From: Larkinella knui
Lineage (GTDB): Bacteria; Bacteroidota; Bacteroidia; Cytophagales; Spirosomataceae
Assembly (NCBI RefSeq): GCF_003858645.1
Contig: NZ_RQJP01000003.1
Coordinates: forward strand, 434,001-498,000
Length of the DNA: 64,000 nucleotides
Reading direction: 5' to 3'
The notes under the pieces are model-generated. The model was not told the DNA's origin, made no database searches, and worked only from the letters and a program-made list of their open reading frames with translations. Positions 7,957 to 16,571 of the stretch are shown here, in pieces. The stretch's first letter is position 1. Each line of letters starts with the position of its first letter. The position numbers and the translations under genes are program-made.

Positions 7957-8724
7957 TTATTTATAGAAGGGAAATGTCAGCGCCACATAGGCCATCGACG
8001 CCCGGTTGCGGAAACGCTGGTTATCGTCGTCAATATTCACATTGCTCGCTCTCATTTCGGTCGTAATCCACTGATAGCCAGCCTTCACGCCCAGCCGCTC
8101 CAGCACCTTCAGCCGAACGTAAACTTCGGTTGATAACGAACCCAGGTCATTGTCTCCCAGTAATCGTGCGTTAAACCGCTGGGGTTGTGCGTATTGTTTT
8201 GGATGTAGCTGAAAGCTTAGGTTAATGGCTTTACCAGACGTGTCGGCACCTTCAAACCGCCCCGTCGACGACCGGTAACGTCCCTCACGGGATTTTCCAA
8301 AACCGACTCCGAGCAAATCGGCACCAGCCCCAATTTCCACCGGCCCCAGGCGAATCTGAGCCCGCAATCCAAAATTGATGGCCGTAGCCGTTACCAGGTC
8401 AAACCGCATGGTGTCGAGATTGGCGGGCACGAGCGGGGCCGACAGGGCGGCAAACCCGGATTTTTCACGCGTAAGTTTGGCGGGAGCCGTGGTGTAATTC
8501 AGATTGTCTCCGTAAAAAGTATTCAGTTTTGCGGTCCAGCCAATGGAAAAAATCCGGTTGGCATCCAGATTCAGCAGTTCGTAATACGTAAGTGACGGAA
8601 CTACATAATCCTTTTTGAACGCGGCCCCAACATCCAGCCCGCTGCTGATGCGAACGGAAGTTGGTGTTTGTGAGAAAGCGACAGCAGAGATGAGGATAAA
8701 TACTAGTGTTACTATTTTTCTCAT
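7957..8724 (-). CDS. Predicted outer-membrane beta-barrel protein, unknown role
   Basis: A 255-residue protein with a clear signal peptide (MRKIVTLVFILISAVAFSQ). The mature part has many alternating polar/hydrophobic strands with aromatic ends (for example FGLRAQIRLGPVEIGAGADL and YVALTFPFYK at the C-terminus), which points to a small outer-membrane barrel. I do not recognise a named family. It is a single gene facing the DUF403 gene across a shared terminator. Confidence 0.75.
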   Translation of the reverse strand: MRKIVTLVFILISAVAFSQTPTSVRISSGLDVGAAFKKDYVVPSLTYYELLNLDANRIFSIGWTAKLNTFYGDNLNYTTAPAKLTREKSGFAALSAPLVPANLDTMRFDLVTATAINFGLRAQIRLGPVEIGAGADLLGVGFGKSREGRYRSSTGRFEGADTSGKAINLSFQLHPKQYAQPQRFNARLLGDNDLGSLSTEVYVRLKVLERLGVKAGYQWITTEMRASNVNIDDDNQRFRNRASMAYVALTFPFYK

Positions 8725-8901
8725 ATGGTGAACTTACTTTGTAATGCAAAGTTAATGGGATAAACGGAAACGGAAAGATTTTGTTTCGGGCCGGAAGCAG
8801 CATTTTTTGTCCGGAAATGAATTTTTACCCGACAAAAATCCACCCGGCTTCACTTGACTAGGCACGGTCGGACGGGTGAACTGGTACAGAAGATGGTTTA
8901 T

Positions 8902-9678
8902 TTAAAAGACGGATGTCAGGCAGACGCCCCCCCAGCTTCCCTGGTATACCGGAAGTAAAACCGTCTGTTTCCGGCGAACTACCAGGTGTTTCAGCCAGGG
9001 ATACAATTGGTAGACGGCTTCCGTCGATGCGATTCCGACGCCGGCCCCAAACAGGACATCGGCCAGCCAGTGGCGGTTTTTAATGATCCGAAAGCCCCCA
9101 ACCGTGGTGGCGGCTGCGTAGCCCGCGAAGCTGTACCAGCCGCTGCGCCCGCCATACTCGTGAGCCAGCAGCGTTGCCCCGGTAAAAGCACTGGTTGTGT
9201 GCCCTGAGGGAAAGGACTGATGGCCATTTTGATCGGGCCGGGGATAAGAAACGGCAAATTTAAGCGTCGTCGTGATGCCCTGCGCCACACTGTTTGCCAG
9301 CACAGCCAGCACGAGTTGATCGCCAAACCGGTGTTTCCCTTTCACACCCGCAGCTCCTAAACCCAGCATCACCACGGTTGGCGCAAATTGCAGGTAGTTA
9401 TCTACGGGTGACCTGAAGCCGGGAAATTGTTTCACCACTTCACGCTCTACCTGGCGGCTCAAGTGGCCCTGAGTCAGCAAACCGGCGGTCATCAGGGCCG
9501 CCGGGAGGATAAAAGCCTTGGGACGAAAAGCAGGCCGGGTGCTTGCAGCCAGCAACTCGCTCGGAGTTGCCCGCCCGGCACTGGTGGAATCAGCCGGATT
9601 TACCGGAGCCTGGGCCTGAACTAGAGAAGTATAGCTAAGAAAAATAATTAAAAACCACTGAACACGTTGTTGCTTCAT
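8902..9678 (-). CDS. Exported PAP2-family phosphatase
   Basis: A 258-residue protein with a signal peptide or N-terminal anchor (MKQQRVQWFLIIFLSYTSL). It has all three PAP2 acid phosphatase motifs: KFAVSYPRP (K-x6-RP), PSGHTTS (PSGH), and RIIKNRHWLAD (R-x5-H-x3-D). Members dephosphorylate lipid phosphates such as phosphatidic acid or undecaprenyl pyrophosphate at the envelope. The reading frame stays open 40 residues upstream, but the ATG at 9678 starts a normal signal sequence and is chosen. It stands alone, divergent from the response-regulator gene at 9874. Confidence 0.9.
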   Translation of the reverse strand: MKQQRVQWFLIIFLSYTSLVQAQAPVNPADSTSAGRATPSELLAASTRPAFRPKAFILPAALMTAGLLTQGHLSRQVEREVVKQFPGFRSPVDNYLQFAPTVVMLGLGAAGVKGKHRFGDQLVLAVLANSVAQGITTTLKFAVSYPRPDQNGHQSFPSGHTTSAFTGATLLAHEYGGRSGWYSFAGYAAATTVGGFRIIKNRHWLADVLFGAGVGIASTEAVYQLYPWLKHLVVRRKQTVLLPVYQGSWGGVCLTSVF

Positions 9679-9873
9679 TATGTGCAAACGGAATGACCCA
9701 CACTGGTATTGCTGTTTGCAACGAAGGTAGTTGCCAATTCTAAAGAAATTCTGAAGGATGGCTTTCCGGGTTGAGATACCGCACAAACGGGAGATCAAGC
9801 CAACGTCCGCCCGGTCTTCAGAAAGAATTCAGAATATATACCTTACTTTGAAAATCGTACCACATCCGGACTT

Positions 9874-10554
9874 ATGAAAGTTTTACTGATTGAGGATGAA
9901 CCCCTTCTTTTGAACACCATGAAGGTCTATCTCGAAACGGAGGGGTACGTCGTTACGACGGCCGCCACGTTTCGGAACGGCCTGGAAAAAATGTACGATT
10001 ATGACTACGACTGTGTGGTGGTCGACATTGGCTTACCCGACGGAAACGGTCTGGACCTGATCCGGCAACTGAAAGCACACCAGGCCCAGACGGGCATCAT
10101 CATCGTATCGGCCAGAGACTCATTGCATGACAAACTAACCGGGCTGGAGCTGGGTTCGGACGATTACCTGACCAAACCGTTTCATTTACCAGAACTCAAC
10201 GCCCGGATCAAATCCGTGTTGCGCCGACGCCTGTATGGCGGTCAAAATCAGATTCATTTTGGAAAAATCACCATCAATTCACACACGCATCAGGTAGACG
10301 TTGCGGGGCAACTGGTGTTATTGACCGAGAAAGAATACCAGATTCTGCTGTTTTTTGTGGCTAATCCCGACCGGTTTCTTACAAAAGCCGCCATTGCCGA
10401 GTTTGTCTGGGGCGACCACATGGATCTGGCGAACTCCCACGATTTTCTGTATACCCACATTAAAAACCTGCGGAAAAAGCTGATTGAGAAAGGCTGTCCC
10501 GATTATTTACGAACCCGCTACGGCGTGGGGTATCTTTTTACGGCCCATCCATGA
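9874..10554 (+). CDS. OmpR/PhoB-family response regulator
   Basis: A 226-residue two-component regulator. The N-terminal receiver domain has the acidic pair in LLIEDEP, the phosphoacceptor Asp51 in VVVDIGLPDG and the Lys101 of LTKPF. The C-terminal winged-helix DNA-binding domain (about residues 125-225) ends with the typical IKNLRKKLIEKGCPDYLRTR then YGVGYLF. Its stop overlaps the start of the kinase gene by 4 bases, and a TonB receptor follows. It probably controls that receptor or other envelope genes. Confidence 0.96.
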   Translation: MKVLLIEDEPLLLNTMKVYLETEGYVVTTAATFRNGLEKMYDYDYDCVVVDIGLPDGNGLDLIRQLKAHQAQTGIIIVSARDSLHDKLTGLELGSDDYLTKPFHLPELNARIKSVLRRRLYGGQNQIHFGKITINSHTHQVDVAGQLVLLTEKEYQILLFFVANPDRFLTKAAIAEFVWGDHMDLANSHDFLYTHIKNLRKKLIEKGCPDYLRTRYGVGYLFTAHP

Positions 10555-11852
10555 AACTGCTGCACAAAATGATGCTGAATTTGCTGCTGGTGGCCATACC
10601 GGTGGCTTTGGGCGGAGTGTGGCTTTTCTATTCGTTCATCCACGCCGGCATTCAGTACGAAGTCGATGAACAGCTCAGCAGCGACCTGGAATCCATCCGG
10701 TATCAATGGCAACATCCGGGCTCCGACACCCGGCGGATTGCGTCGTCGCGCATCGAAATCACGCGGACCGGTATGCCCATTCTGCCAACGTACAGCGACA
10801 CCCTCGGGCTGGACCGGCGCGAAAAAATCCTGGTTCCCATGCGCCAGTTAACGGCCACCATCAAAACCGCACCGGGCGTTCAGTACCGGGTTGTGATTCG
10901 GCAGCCCATGGGCGAGTTTGATGAAATCGCCCGGCTTCTGTCAATCGGTGTAGCGGCAACTTTTGTGGTTTTGATGGCGGCCCTCATGGTTCTGAATGGC
11001 TGGCTAATTCGCCGGTTGTGGCACCCTTTTTATCGATTGATCGACCAGTTACGCCAGTACCGGCTGGACTCCACGGGAAATCCGCAACCGGTGATGACGT
11101 TTCCCCAAAGCACCACCGATGAGTTTAACCAGCTCAGTTCGGCCCTGAATACGATGAGCCGCAATCTTCAGGAACAATTCAGGGCGCAACAGCAGTTTAC
11201 CGACAATGCCGCCCATGAAATGCAGACGCCCCTGTCCATTGTGGGTCATGAACTTGAAAATCTGCTGGCGATCGATCCGCTGAACGCCGAGCAGGTGATC
11301 GGGATTGAACGGGCGCAGGATTCGATTCGTCGGCTGGTTCGGCTGAATAAAAGTTTATTGTTGCTGACCCGCATCGAAAACCACCAATTCGTCGGCGAAC
11401 ACATCAACATCAGCCGGATTGTGGACGAACTGGCGCAAACCTACCACGACTTTGCCCGCCATCACGGTTTACGGTGGGAGTGCCGCCTGACACCCGATGT
11501 TTACCAAACGATGAACCCCTATCTGGCCGAGGTACTGGTTAGCAATCTCCTGCAGAATGCCATACGCTACAGCGAGCCGGCTTCCAGGGTAGAAATCACG
11601 CTCACCCCCTCCTGTTTCATGATTCAGAACCAGGGCGAAGCACTTCCTTTTCCGGCCCATCAGCTGTTCGACCGGTTTAGGAAGCATCCGGCCCACCCCG
11701 ATTCAACCGGCCTGGGGCTGGCTCTGGTACAGCAAATTGCTCACCTCTACGGAATTGCCGTTCACTATTTCTACCAGACCGATACGCGACTGCATGTTTT
11801 TCGCCTTGACCTTCCGCAGCCCGCACCCACCGTCGGTTTCAATACGGTTTAG
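10551..11852 (+). CDS. Membrane sensor histidine kinase
   Basis: A 433-residue kinase that overlaps the preceding regulator gene by ATGA. Two membrane helices near residues 8-28 and 126-148 enclose a periplasmic sensor region of about 100 residues. A HAMP-like linker follows, then the H-box AAHEMQTPLS with His222, the N-box LVSNLLQNAIRYS and the G-box STGLGLALV. The D-box reads IQNQGEAL, with Asn in place of the usual Asp; this variant is seen in other kinases. It is the cognate partner of the OmpR-type regulator. The signal sensed is unknown, but the downstream TonB receptor suggests a nutrient or metal. Confidence 0.95.
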   Translation: MKLLHKMMLNLLLVAIPVALGGVWLFYSFIHAGIQYEVDEQLSSDLESIRYQWQHPGSDTRRIASSRIEITRTGMPILPTYSDTLGLDRREKILVPMRQLTATIKTAPGVQYRVVIRQPMGEFDEIARLLSIGVAATFVVLMAALMVLNGWLIRRLWHPFYRLIDQLRQYRLDSTGNPQPVMTFPQSTTDEFNQLSSALNTMSRNLQEQFRAQQQFTDNAAHEMQTPLSIVGHELENLLAIDPLNAEQVIGIERAQDSIRRLVRLNKSLLLLTRIENHQFVGEHINISRIVDELAQTYHDFARHHGLRWECRLTPDVYQTMNPYLAEVLVSNLLQNAIRYSEPASRVEITLTPSCFMIQNQGEALPFPAHQLFDRFRKHPAHPDSTGLGLALVQQIAHLYGIAVHYFYQTDTRLHVFRLDLPQPAPTVGFNTV

Positions 11853-11907
11853 CATCTTTAGTTTTCCTTCAGAATTAACGGGTAGCTTTGGTTTCCGGGA
11901 AATAACT

Positions 11908-14127
11908 ATGAAAAACGTACTGATCATCGGAATTACCCTGCTGCTGACGCATCTGGCACAGGCGCAATCCCTCCACCTTCGGGTCGAAGACAGCGTGACG
12001 CACGCGCCCCTCTCCGGTGTTACCATCCGAACCAGTGCCGAACCGCCGACCGGTACAACGACCGATGCCCAGGGACAGGCCCAGCTCGCCAGCCTCCCCA
12101 ATGGCCCAAACCAACTGATAGTCACCCTCGTCGGTTATCAACCGTACCGTTTTCGTCTGACGTTGCCCCTGGCCAGTCCCGACTCTGTGGTCCTGATTGA
12201 ACTCGCCCCGACCGAAGCGGCTTTGGAAGAAGTTACCGTTACGGCCACCCGAAGCAATTCGCGCCTTGAAGACTTGCCCATCAAAGTAGAAGTGCTCGGT
12301 CTGGAAGAAATGGATGAGGAATCGGCCGTTGTTCCCGGTAATGTGGCCAGCATTCTGGGTGATATTTCAATTATTCACATTCAGCGTACGTCGCTGACAA
12401 CCGGTAATCAAAGCATCCGCATGCAGGGGCTCGATCCGAAATACACGCAGATTTTGCGGGATGGGCTGCCGCTTTACGAAGGCTTTTCCGGTAATCTGGG
12501 CGTGTTGCAGATTCCACCGCTCGATCTCAAGCAGGTGGAGGTAATCAAAGGGTCTGCTTCCACACTCTACGGTGGAGGAGCCATCGGCGGATTGATCAAT
12601 CTGGTGTCGCGCCAGCCGGGCGCCGAGCCGGAACTGACAATGGTTTTAAACCGGTCCAATCTGCGGGAAACAAACCTGAATGCCTATTATGCCCGCCAAT
12701 ACAATCCCAAAACAGGGCTGACGGTTTTTGCCGGACTCACGAACCAGCCCGCCGTCGATGTCAACCAAGACGGTTTTTCGGATGCACCGCTCATTCACCA
12801 GGTTACGGTTCACCCCCGGCTGTTTTTAACGCCCAGCACCAGAAACCGGCTGAATCTGGGCTACACGTTTATCACCGAAAAACGCAGCGGGGGCGACGTA
12901 ACGGCCCTAAAACAACCCGAAGGGCTGCATACTTACGTGGTCAGCAACACGATTCAGCGGCATTCGGCAGACGCCACGTTCGACCACCGGTTTTCGGAAA
13001 AACACACCTTCACGGGTCGCGGAACCCTGAGTTTTTTCGACCGGACGGAAGTGAACAACGGCTTTCATTTTTCCGGACGGCAACTCTCCGGTTATTTCGA
13101 AGCCGCCGATTACTCGCAACGCGGAGCGCACGCGCTGGTTGCCGGTGCCAACCTGACCCTGGAACACTTCCGGAAAGGAGCCAGCGACAGCAGCCGGATT
13201 TCAGATTTTACCTACAATACCGTGGGTTTATTTCTTCAGGACGACTGGCGGGCGGGCAACAAAGTTACGCTTCAGGGTGGGTTGCGGCTCGATCATCATA
13301 CCGTGTTCGGCAACTTTTTCCTGCCCCGGCTATCGGTCTTGATCAAACCAAACGAGCAGTGGTCGGTGCGAACCAGCGTTGGAACGGGGTATAAAACCCC
13401 CAATATTTTCGCGAACCTGACGGCGGCCGATTCCCGTACCCAAAGCCGGCTGTCGTACCGGTATCTGCTGCCGTTGCGTGCGAATCTGAAATCGGAACGG
13501 TCGGTGGGACTCAATCTGGACGTTGCCTACAAAAGCACGCTAGGTGAACACCTGACGGTTCAACTCGATCAGGCATTTTACTACACCTTCATCAGCAATC
13601 CCATCGTCGCCCTTTCGACCGATACCACCGCCAACCGCCGGACTTTACTACAGAATGCCAACTATGACCTGCGAAGCGTGGGCACGGACACGTACCTCCG
13701 GTTAGAATATGATGAAATCGAATTTTATCTGGGCTACAACCATACCCTGGCCCGTCGGCAGGCCGCTAACGGCACGAACCTGAGCGAAAATACGTACGTT
13801 CCTTTCAGCCCACAGGACAAGTTTTCGCTGACGCTGGCGTATCATATTCCGGAAAAATGGCGGTTTGGTATTGAATCCAGCTGGGTTGGCAATCAGTATG
13901 TGTACGATAACCGGCGGGTGGCCAATTACTGGTTCTGGGCCGCAGCCATCGAACGGATGCTGGGTCATTTCAGCCTGATCCTGAATGCCGAGAACATCTT
14001 TAATATCCAGCAACTCAAGTACGGTCCGGTGGTGACGGGACCCATCAACAACCCGACAGTTCAGCCACTCTGGGCTCCCCAGGAAGGGCGGATTGTCAAT
14101 CTGGCGATCAAGTATAAATGGCATTGA
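11908..14127 (+). CDS. TonB-dependent outer-membrane receptor
   Basis: A 739-residue receptor. It has a signal peptide (MKNVLIIGITLLLTHLAQAQ), a carboxypeptidase-regulatory-like domain (about 22-105, ending in VTLVGYQPYRF), a TonB-box-like region and plug (EEVTVTATRSN, then IRMQGLDPKYTQILRDGLP and VEVIKGSASTLYGGGAIGG), and a 22-strand-type barrel to the end. The open frame extends upstream into the kinase gene, but the ATG at 11908 opens the signal sequence. It follows the two-component pair by 55 bases, so expression is probably coupled. The plug is of the siderophore/vitamin B12-like type; the substrate cannot be read from the sequence. Confidence 0.94.
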   Translation: MKNVLIIGITLLLTHLAQAQSLHLRVEDSVTHAPLSGVTIRTSAEPPTGTTTDAQGQAQLASLPNGPNQLIVTLVGYQPYRFRLTLPLASPDSVVLIELAPTEAALEEVTVTATRSNSRLEDLPIKVEVLGLEEMDEESAVVPGNVASILGDISIIHIQRTSLTTGNQSIRMQGLDPKYTQILRDGLPLYEGFSGNLGVLQIPPLDLKQVEVIKGSASTLYGGGAIGGLINLVSRQPGAEPELTMVLNRSNLRETNLNAYYARQYNPKTGLTVFAGLTNQPAVDVNQDGFSDAPLIHQVTVHPRLFLTPSTRNRLNLGYTFITEKRSGGDVTALKQPEGLHTYVVSNTIQRHSADATFDHRFSEKHTFTGRGTLSFFDRTEVNNGFHFSGRQLSGYFEAADYSQRGAHALVAGANLTLEHFRKGASDSSRISDFTYNTVGLFLQDDWRAGNKVTLQGGLRLDHHTVFGNFFLPRLSVLIKPNEQWSVRTSVGTGYKTPNIFANLTAADSRTQSRLSYRYLLPLRANLKSERSVGLNLDVAYKSTLGEHLTVQLDQAFYYTFISNPIVALSTDTTANRRTLLQNANYDLRSVGTDTYLRLEYDEIEFYLGYNHTLARRQAANGTNLSENTYVPFSPQDKFSLTLAYHIPEKWRFGIESSWVGNQYVYDNRRVANYWFWAAAIERMLGHFSLILNAENIFNIQQLKYGPVVTGPINNPTVQPLWAPQEGRIVNLAIKYKWH

Positions 14128-14144
14128 CGCGGTTTACGCAAGTG

Positions 14145-14225
14145 GATGGGAACGCGGATCGAACAGATCAAAACAGCGTTTAATCTGCGTTAATCCGGGC
14201 CATCCGCTCAATCCGCGTTCCCATC
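14145..14225. repeat. Long palindromic intergenic repeat, copy 1
   Basis: Perfect 15-bp arms (14145-14159 GATGGGAACGCGGAT and 14211-14225) enclose about 51 bases with internal symmetry. It lies between the convergent TonB-receptor and glgB genes. Its core (GATCAAAACAG, TTAATCCG, CCATCCGCT, AATCCG) matches the reverse complement of the element at 62228-62333, so both belong to one family of GGAACRCGGAT-type palindromes. It could act as a terminator or as a mobile repeat. Confidence 0.75.
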
Positions 14226-14238
14226 AAAAACGTCAATT

Positions 14239-16233
14239 TCAATTATTCTGGTATTTCAGCACCACGGCTGCCAGGGGCGGAATGGTCAATACAACCGAGG
14301 TTGAACGGCCGTGCCATTCCTGCGGCTCCGAAACGATCGGCTGGGTATTGAGCAAACCGCTGCCAAAAAAAGCTTTGTCATCGCTGTTGAATACCTCAGC
14401 CCAGGTGCCGGCTACCGGAACACCAATTCGGTAGTCGGTTCGCGGTATGGGGGTCATGTTCAATACAATCACGACCTGTTCTTTCGTGCGCGTACCTTTC
14501 CGGGCATACACAATGGTGCTGTTTTCGCGGTCCATGGTGTCGATCCACTCAAATCCATCCTGAACGAACTGCAGTTCGTGGAGGGCCGGTTCGTTCCGGT
14601 AGAGCTTGTTCAGCGCCTTGACGCATTCTTTCATGCCCTGATGAGGAGCAAAATCGAGCAGGTGCCAGTCGAGACTGCCTTCAAATTTCCACTCCGAGGT
14701 TTGTCCGAATTCACAGCCCATAAACAGTAGTTTGGTGCCGGGGTGCGTAAACATGTACGTAAACAACAACCGCAGATTGGCAAACCGCTGCCATTCGTCA
14801 CCGGGCATTTTGCTGATCAGCGCCTTTTTCCCATAGACCACTTCATCGTGGGAAAACGGCAGCATGAAATTCTCCGAAAACGCGTATACCGTACTGAATG
14901 TCAGCTCGTCCTGGTGCCAACGGCGGTAGTAGGAGTCGCGCTGGAAATACCGCAAGGTGTCGTTCATCCAGCCCATCATCCACTTCATGCCGAAGCCCAA
15001 ACCGCCGGCATAGGTAGGTCGCGTCACGCCCGGAAAAGCCGTTGACTCCTCCGCAATCATCTGTGCTTCCGGAAAATCCTTGTAAACCGCTTCGTTCAGT
15101 TCCTTGAAGAGCGAAATGACCTCCAGGTTTTCCCGGCCCCCAAATATATTCGGCTCCCATTCCCCGTGATTGCGGGAATAATCCAGGTACAACATCGACG
15201 CAACCGCATCGACGCGCAACCCGTCAGCATGAAAGCGGTCCAGCCAGAACAGGGCATTACTAAGCAGAAACGCCCGGACTTCGTTGCGTCCGTAGTTAAA
15301 AATGTAGCTTTTCCAGTCGGGATGGTAGCCCTTCCGCATGTCGGGATGCTCGTACAAATGCGAACCGTCAAATTCGTACAACCCGTGCGCATCACCCGGA
15401 AAGTGCGAAGGCACCCAGTCGAGATACACACCGATATTCTCCTGATGCAGCCGCTCGATCATCTGCATGAAATCCTGGGGAGTACCAAACCGGCTCGTCG
15501 GTGCAAAATAACCGGTCACCTGATAGCCCCACGACGGATCGTACGGATGTTCCATGACGGGCATAAACTCGACGTGGGTAAAGCCCAACTCCTTGATATA
15601 TGGCACCAGCGCATCGGCAACTTCCTGGTACGACAACTGCCGCGTGGGTTCCGAAGGGTCCCGTCGCCACGAATTCAGGTGGAGCTCATACACGGAAATG
15701 GGCTTGTTCAGCGCGTTGAATTTGCCCCGGTTTCGCATCCAGTAATCGTCTTTCCACTCATGCCAGGTATCCCAGATCACCGAAGCCGTCCGGGGCGGTA
15801 TTTCCCACCAGAGGGCAAACGGGTCTCCTTTTTCGACTTCACGGCCGCTGGTGTGCGTAATGGCATATTTGTAAACCTCTCCCCGGCCAATGTGCGGAAC
15901 AAATCCTTCCCAGATGCCCGAACTGTCCCAGCGTGCGTAGAGCGGATGGCTTCCCTTGTTCCAGCCGTTGAAATTTCCGATCACCGACACGTAGCGGGCC
16001 GACGGAGCCCAGACGGCAAAATACGTACCGACAACCCCGTCTACCTCAACGACGTGAGAGCCCAGTTTTTCGTACAGCCGCGTGTGTTTTCCGGCCCGGA
16101 ACAGATAGATGTCAAATTCGGTCAACCGACTGTAAGCCCCTTTTTCTGTTGGCTGTTCCGACTGAGTCGTGGGTACCGTTTCCGGTTTTGCGTCAGTGGT
16201 GGTGGTATTTTTGGTGGTCGTACGTTTCGCCAT
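14239..16233 (-). CDS. glgB: 1,4-alpha-glucan branching enzyme
   Basis: A 664-residue GH13 enzyme that cuts alpha-1,4-glucan and makes alpha-1,6 branches. After a Thr-rich 30-residue tail there is the CBM48 N-terminal domain (FAVWAPSARYVSVIGNFNGW, about 73-92). Next comes the catalytic barrel with ELHLNSWRRD, FMPVMEHPYDPSWGYQVTGY, the nucleophile Asp342 in GLRVDAVASMLYLDY, the acid/base Glu395 in MIAEESTAFPGV, and FSHDEVVYGK. The C-terminal beta domain closes it. Length is typical. Maltokinase is the next gene on the strand and glgE lies at 27.3 kb, so it probably serves the maltose-1-phosphate route. Confidence 0.97.
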   Translation of the reverse strand: MAKRTTTKNTTTTDAKPETVPTTQSEQPTEKGAYSRLTEFDIYLFRAGKHTRLYEKLGSHVVEVDGVVGTYFAVWAPSARYVSVIGNFNGWNKGSHPLYARWDSSGIWEGFVPHIGRGEVYKYAITHTSGREVEKGDPFALWWEIPPRTASVIWDTWHEWKDDYWMRNRGKFNALNKPISVYELHLNSWRRDPSEPTRQLSYQEVADALVPYIKELGFTHVEFMPVMEHPYDPSWGYQVTGYFAPTSRFGTPQDFMQMIERLHQENIGVYLDWVPSHFPGDAHGLYEFDGSHLYEHPDMRKGYHPDWKSYIFNYGRNEVRAFLLSNALFWLDRFHADGLRVDAVASMLYLDYSRNHGEWEPNIFGGRENLEVISLFKELNEAVYKDFPEAQMIAEESTAFPGVTRPTYAGGLGFGMKWMMGWMNDTLRYFQRDSYYRRWHQDELTFSTVYAFSENFMLPFSHDEVVYGKKALISKMPGDEWQRFANLRLLFTYMFTHPGTKLLFMGCEFGQTSEWKFEGSLDWHLLDFAPHQGMKECVKALNKLYRNEPALHELQFVQDGFEWIDTMDRENSTIVYARKGTRTKEQVVIVLNMTPIPRTDYRIGVPVAGTWAEVFNSDDKAFFGSGLLNTQPIVSEPQEWHGRSTSVVLTIPPLAAVVLKYQNN

Positions 16234-16571
16234 TGGAAAGCTATTTCGTTTAGCTCGTGAAATATAGACAAATTTTTCTCTGATGAATCACCGTGATTCC
16301 ATCGGATTTATTCTTCGAAACCTTTGTTCAAATCAATCTGCAAGTCCTGAAAAAACCGGCGTCAGCAAGTCGGTCTTTACATAAGGATGTTGCCGATCCA
16401 GTGTCCGTGCTCAGGAAGCGTATAGACCAGTACGTTATTCCATTCCGGCAGCACAACCCACTCGTCCCGAACGCCCGTTGCTTCGCAGGCATCAAACCTT
16501 TTGCTTCCTTTCTTTCTTCATCCCGCTGGTCCAGACCGGTTATTTCCATAGAAAGGCTCGTTTCCACAAAC
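16234..16571. other. 338-base intergenic region upstream of glgB
   Basis: This gap between the maltokinase stop and the glgB start holds no open frame that looks like protein. The two overlapping frames on opposite strands have no recognisable pattern or good start. It probably contains the glgB promoter. I see no clear hairpin, repeat or RNA gene. Confidence 0.5.
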
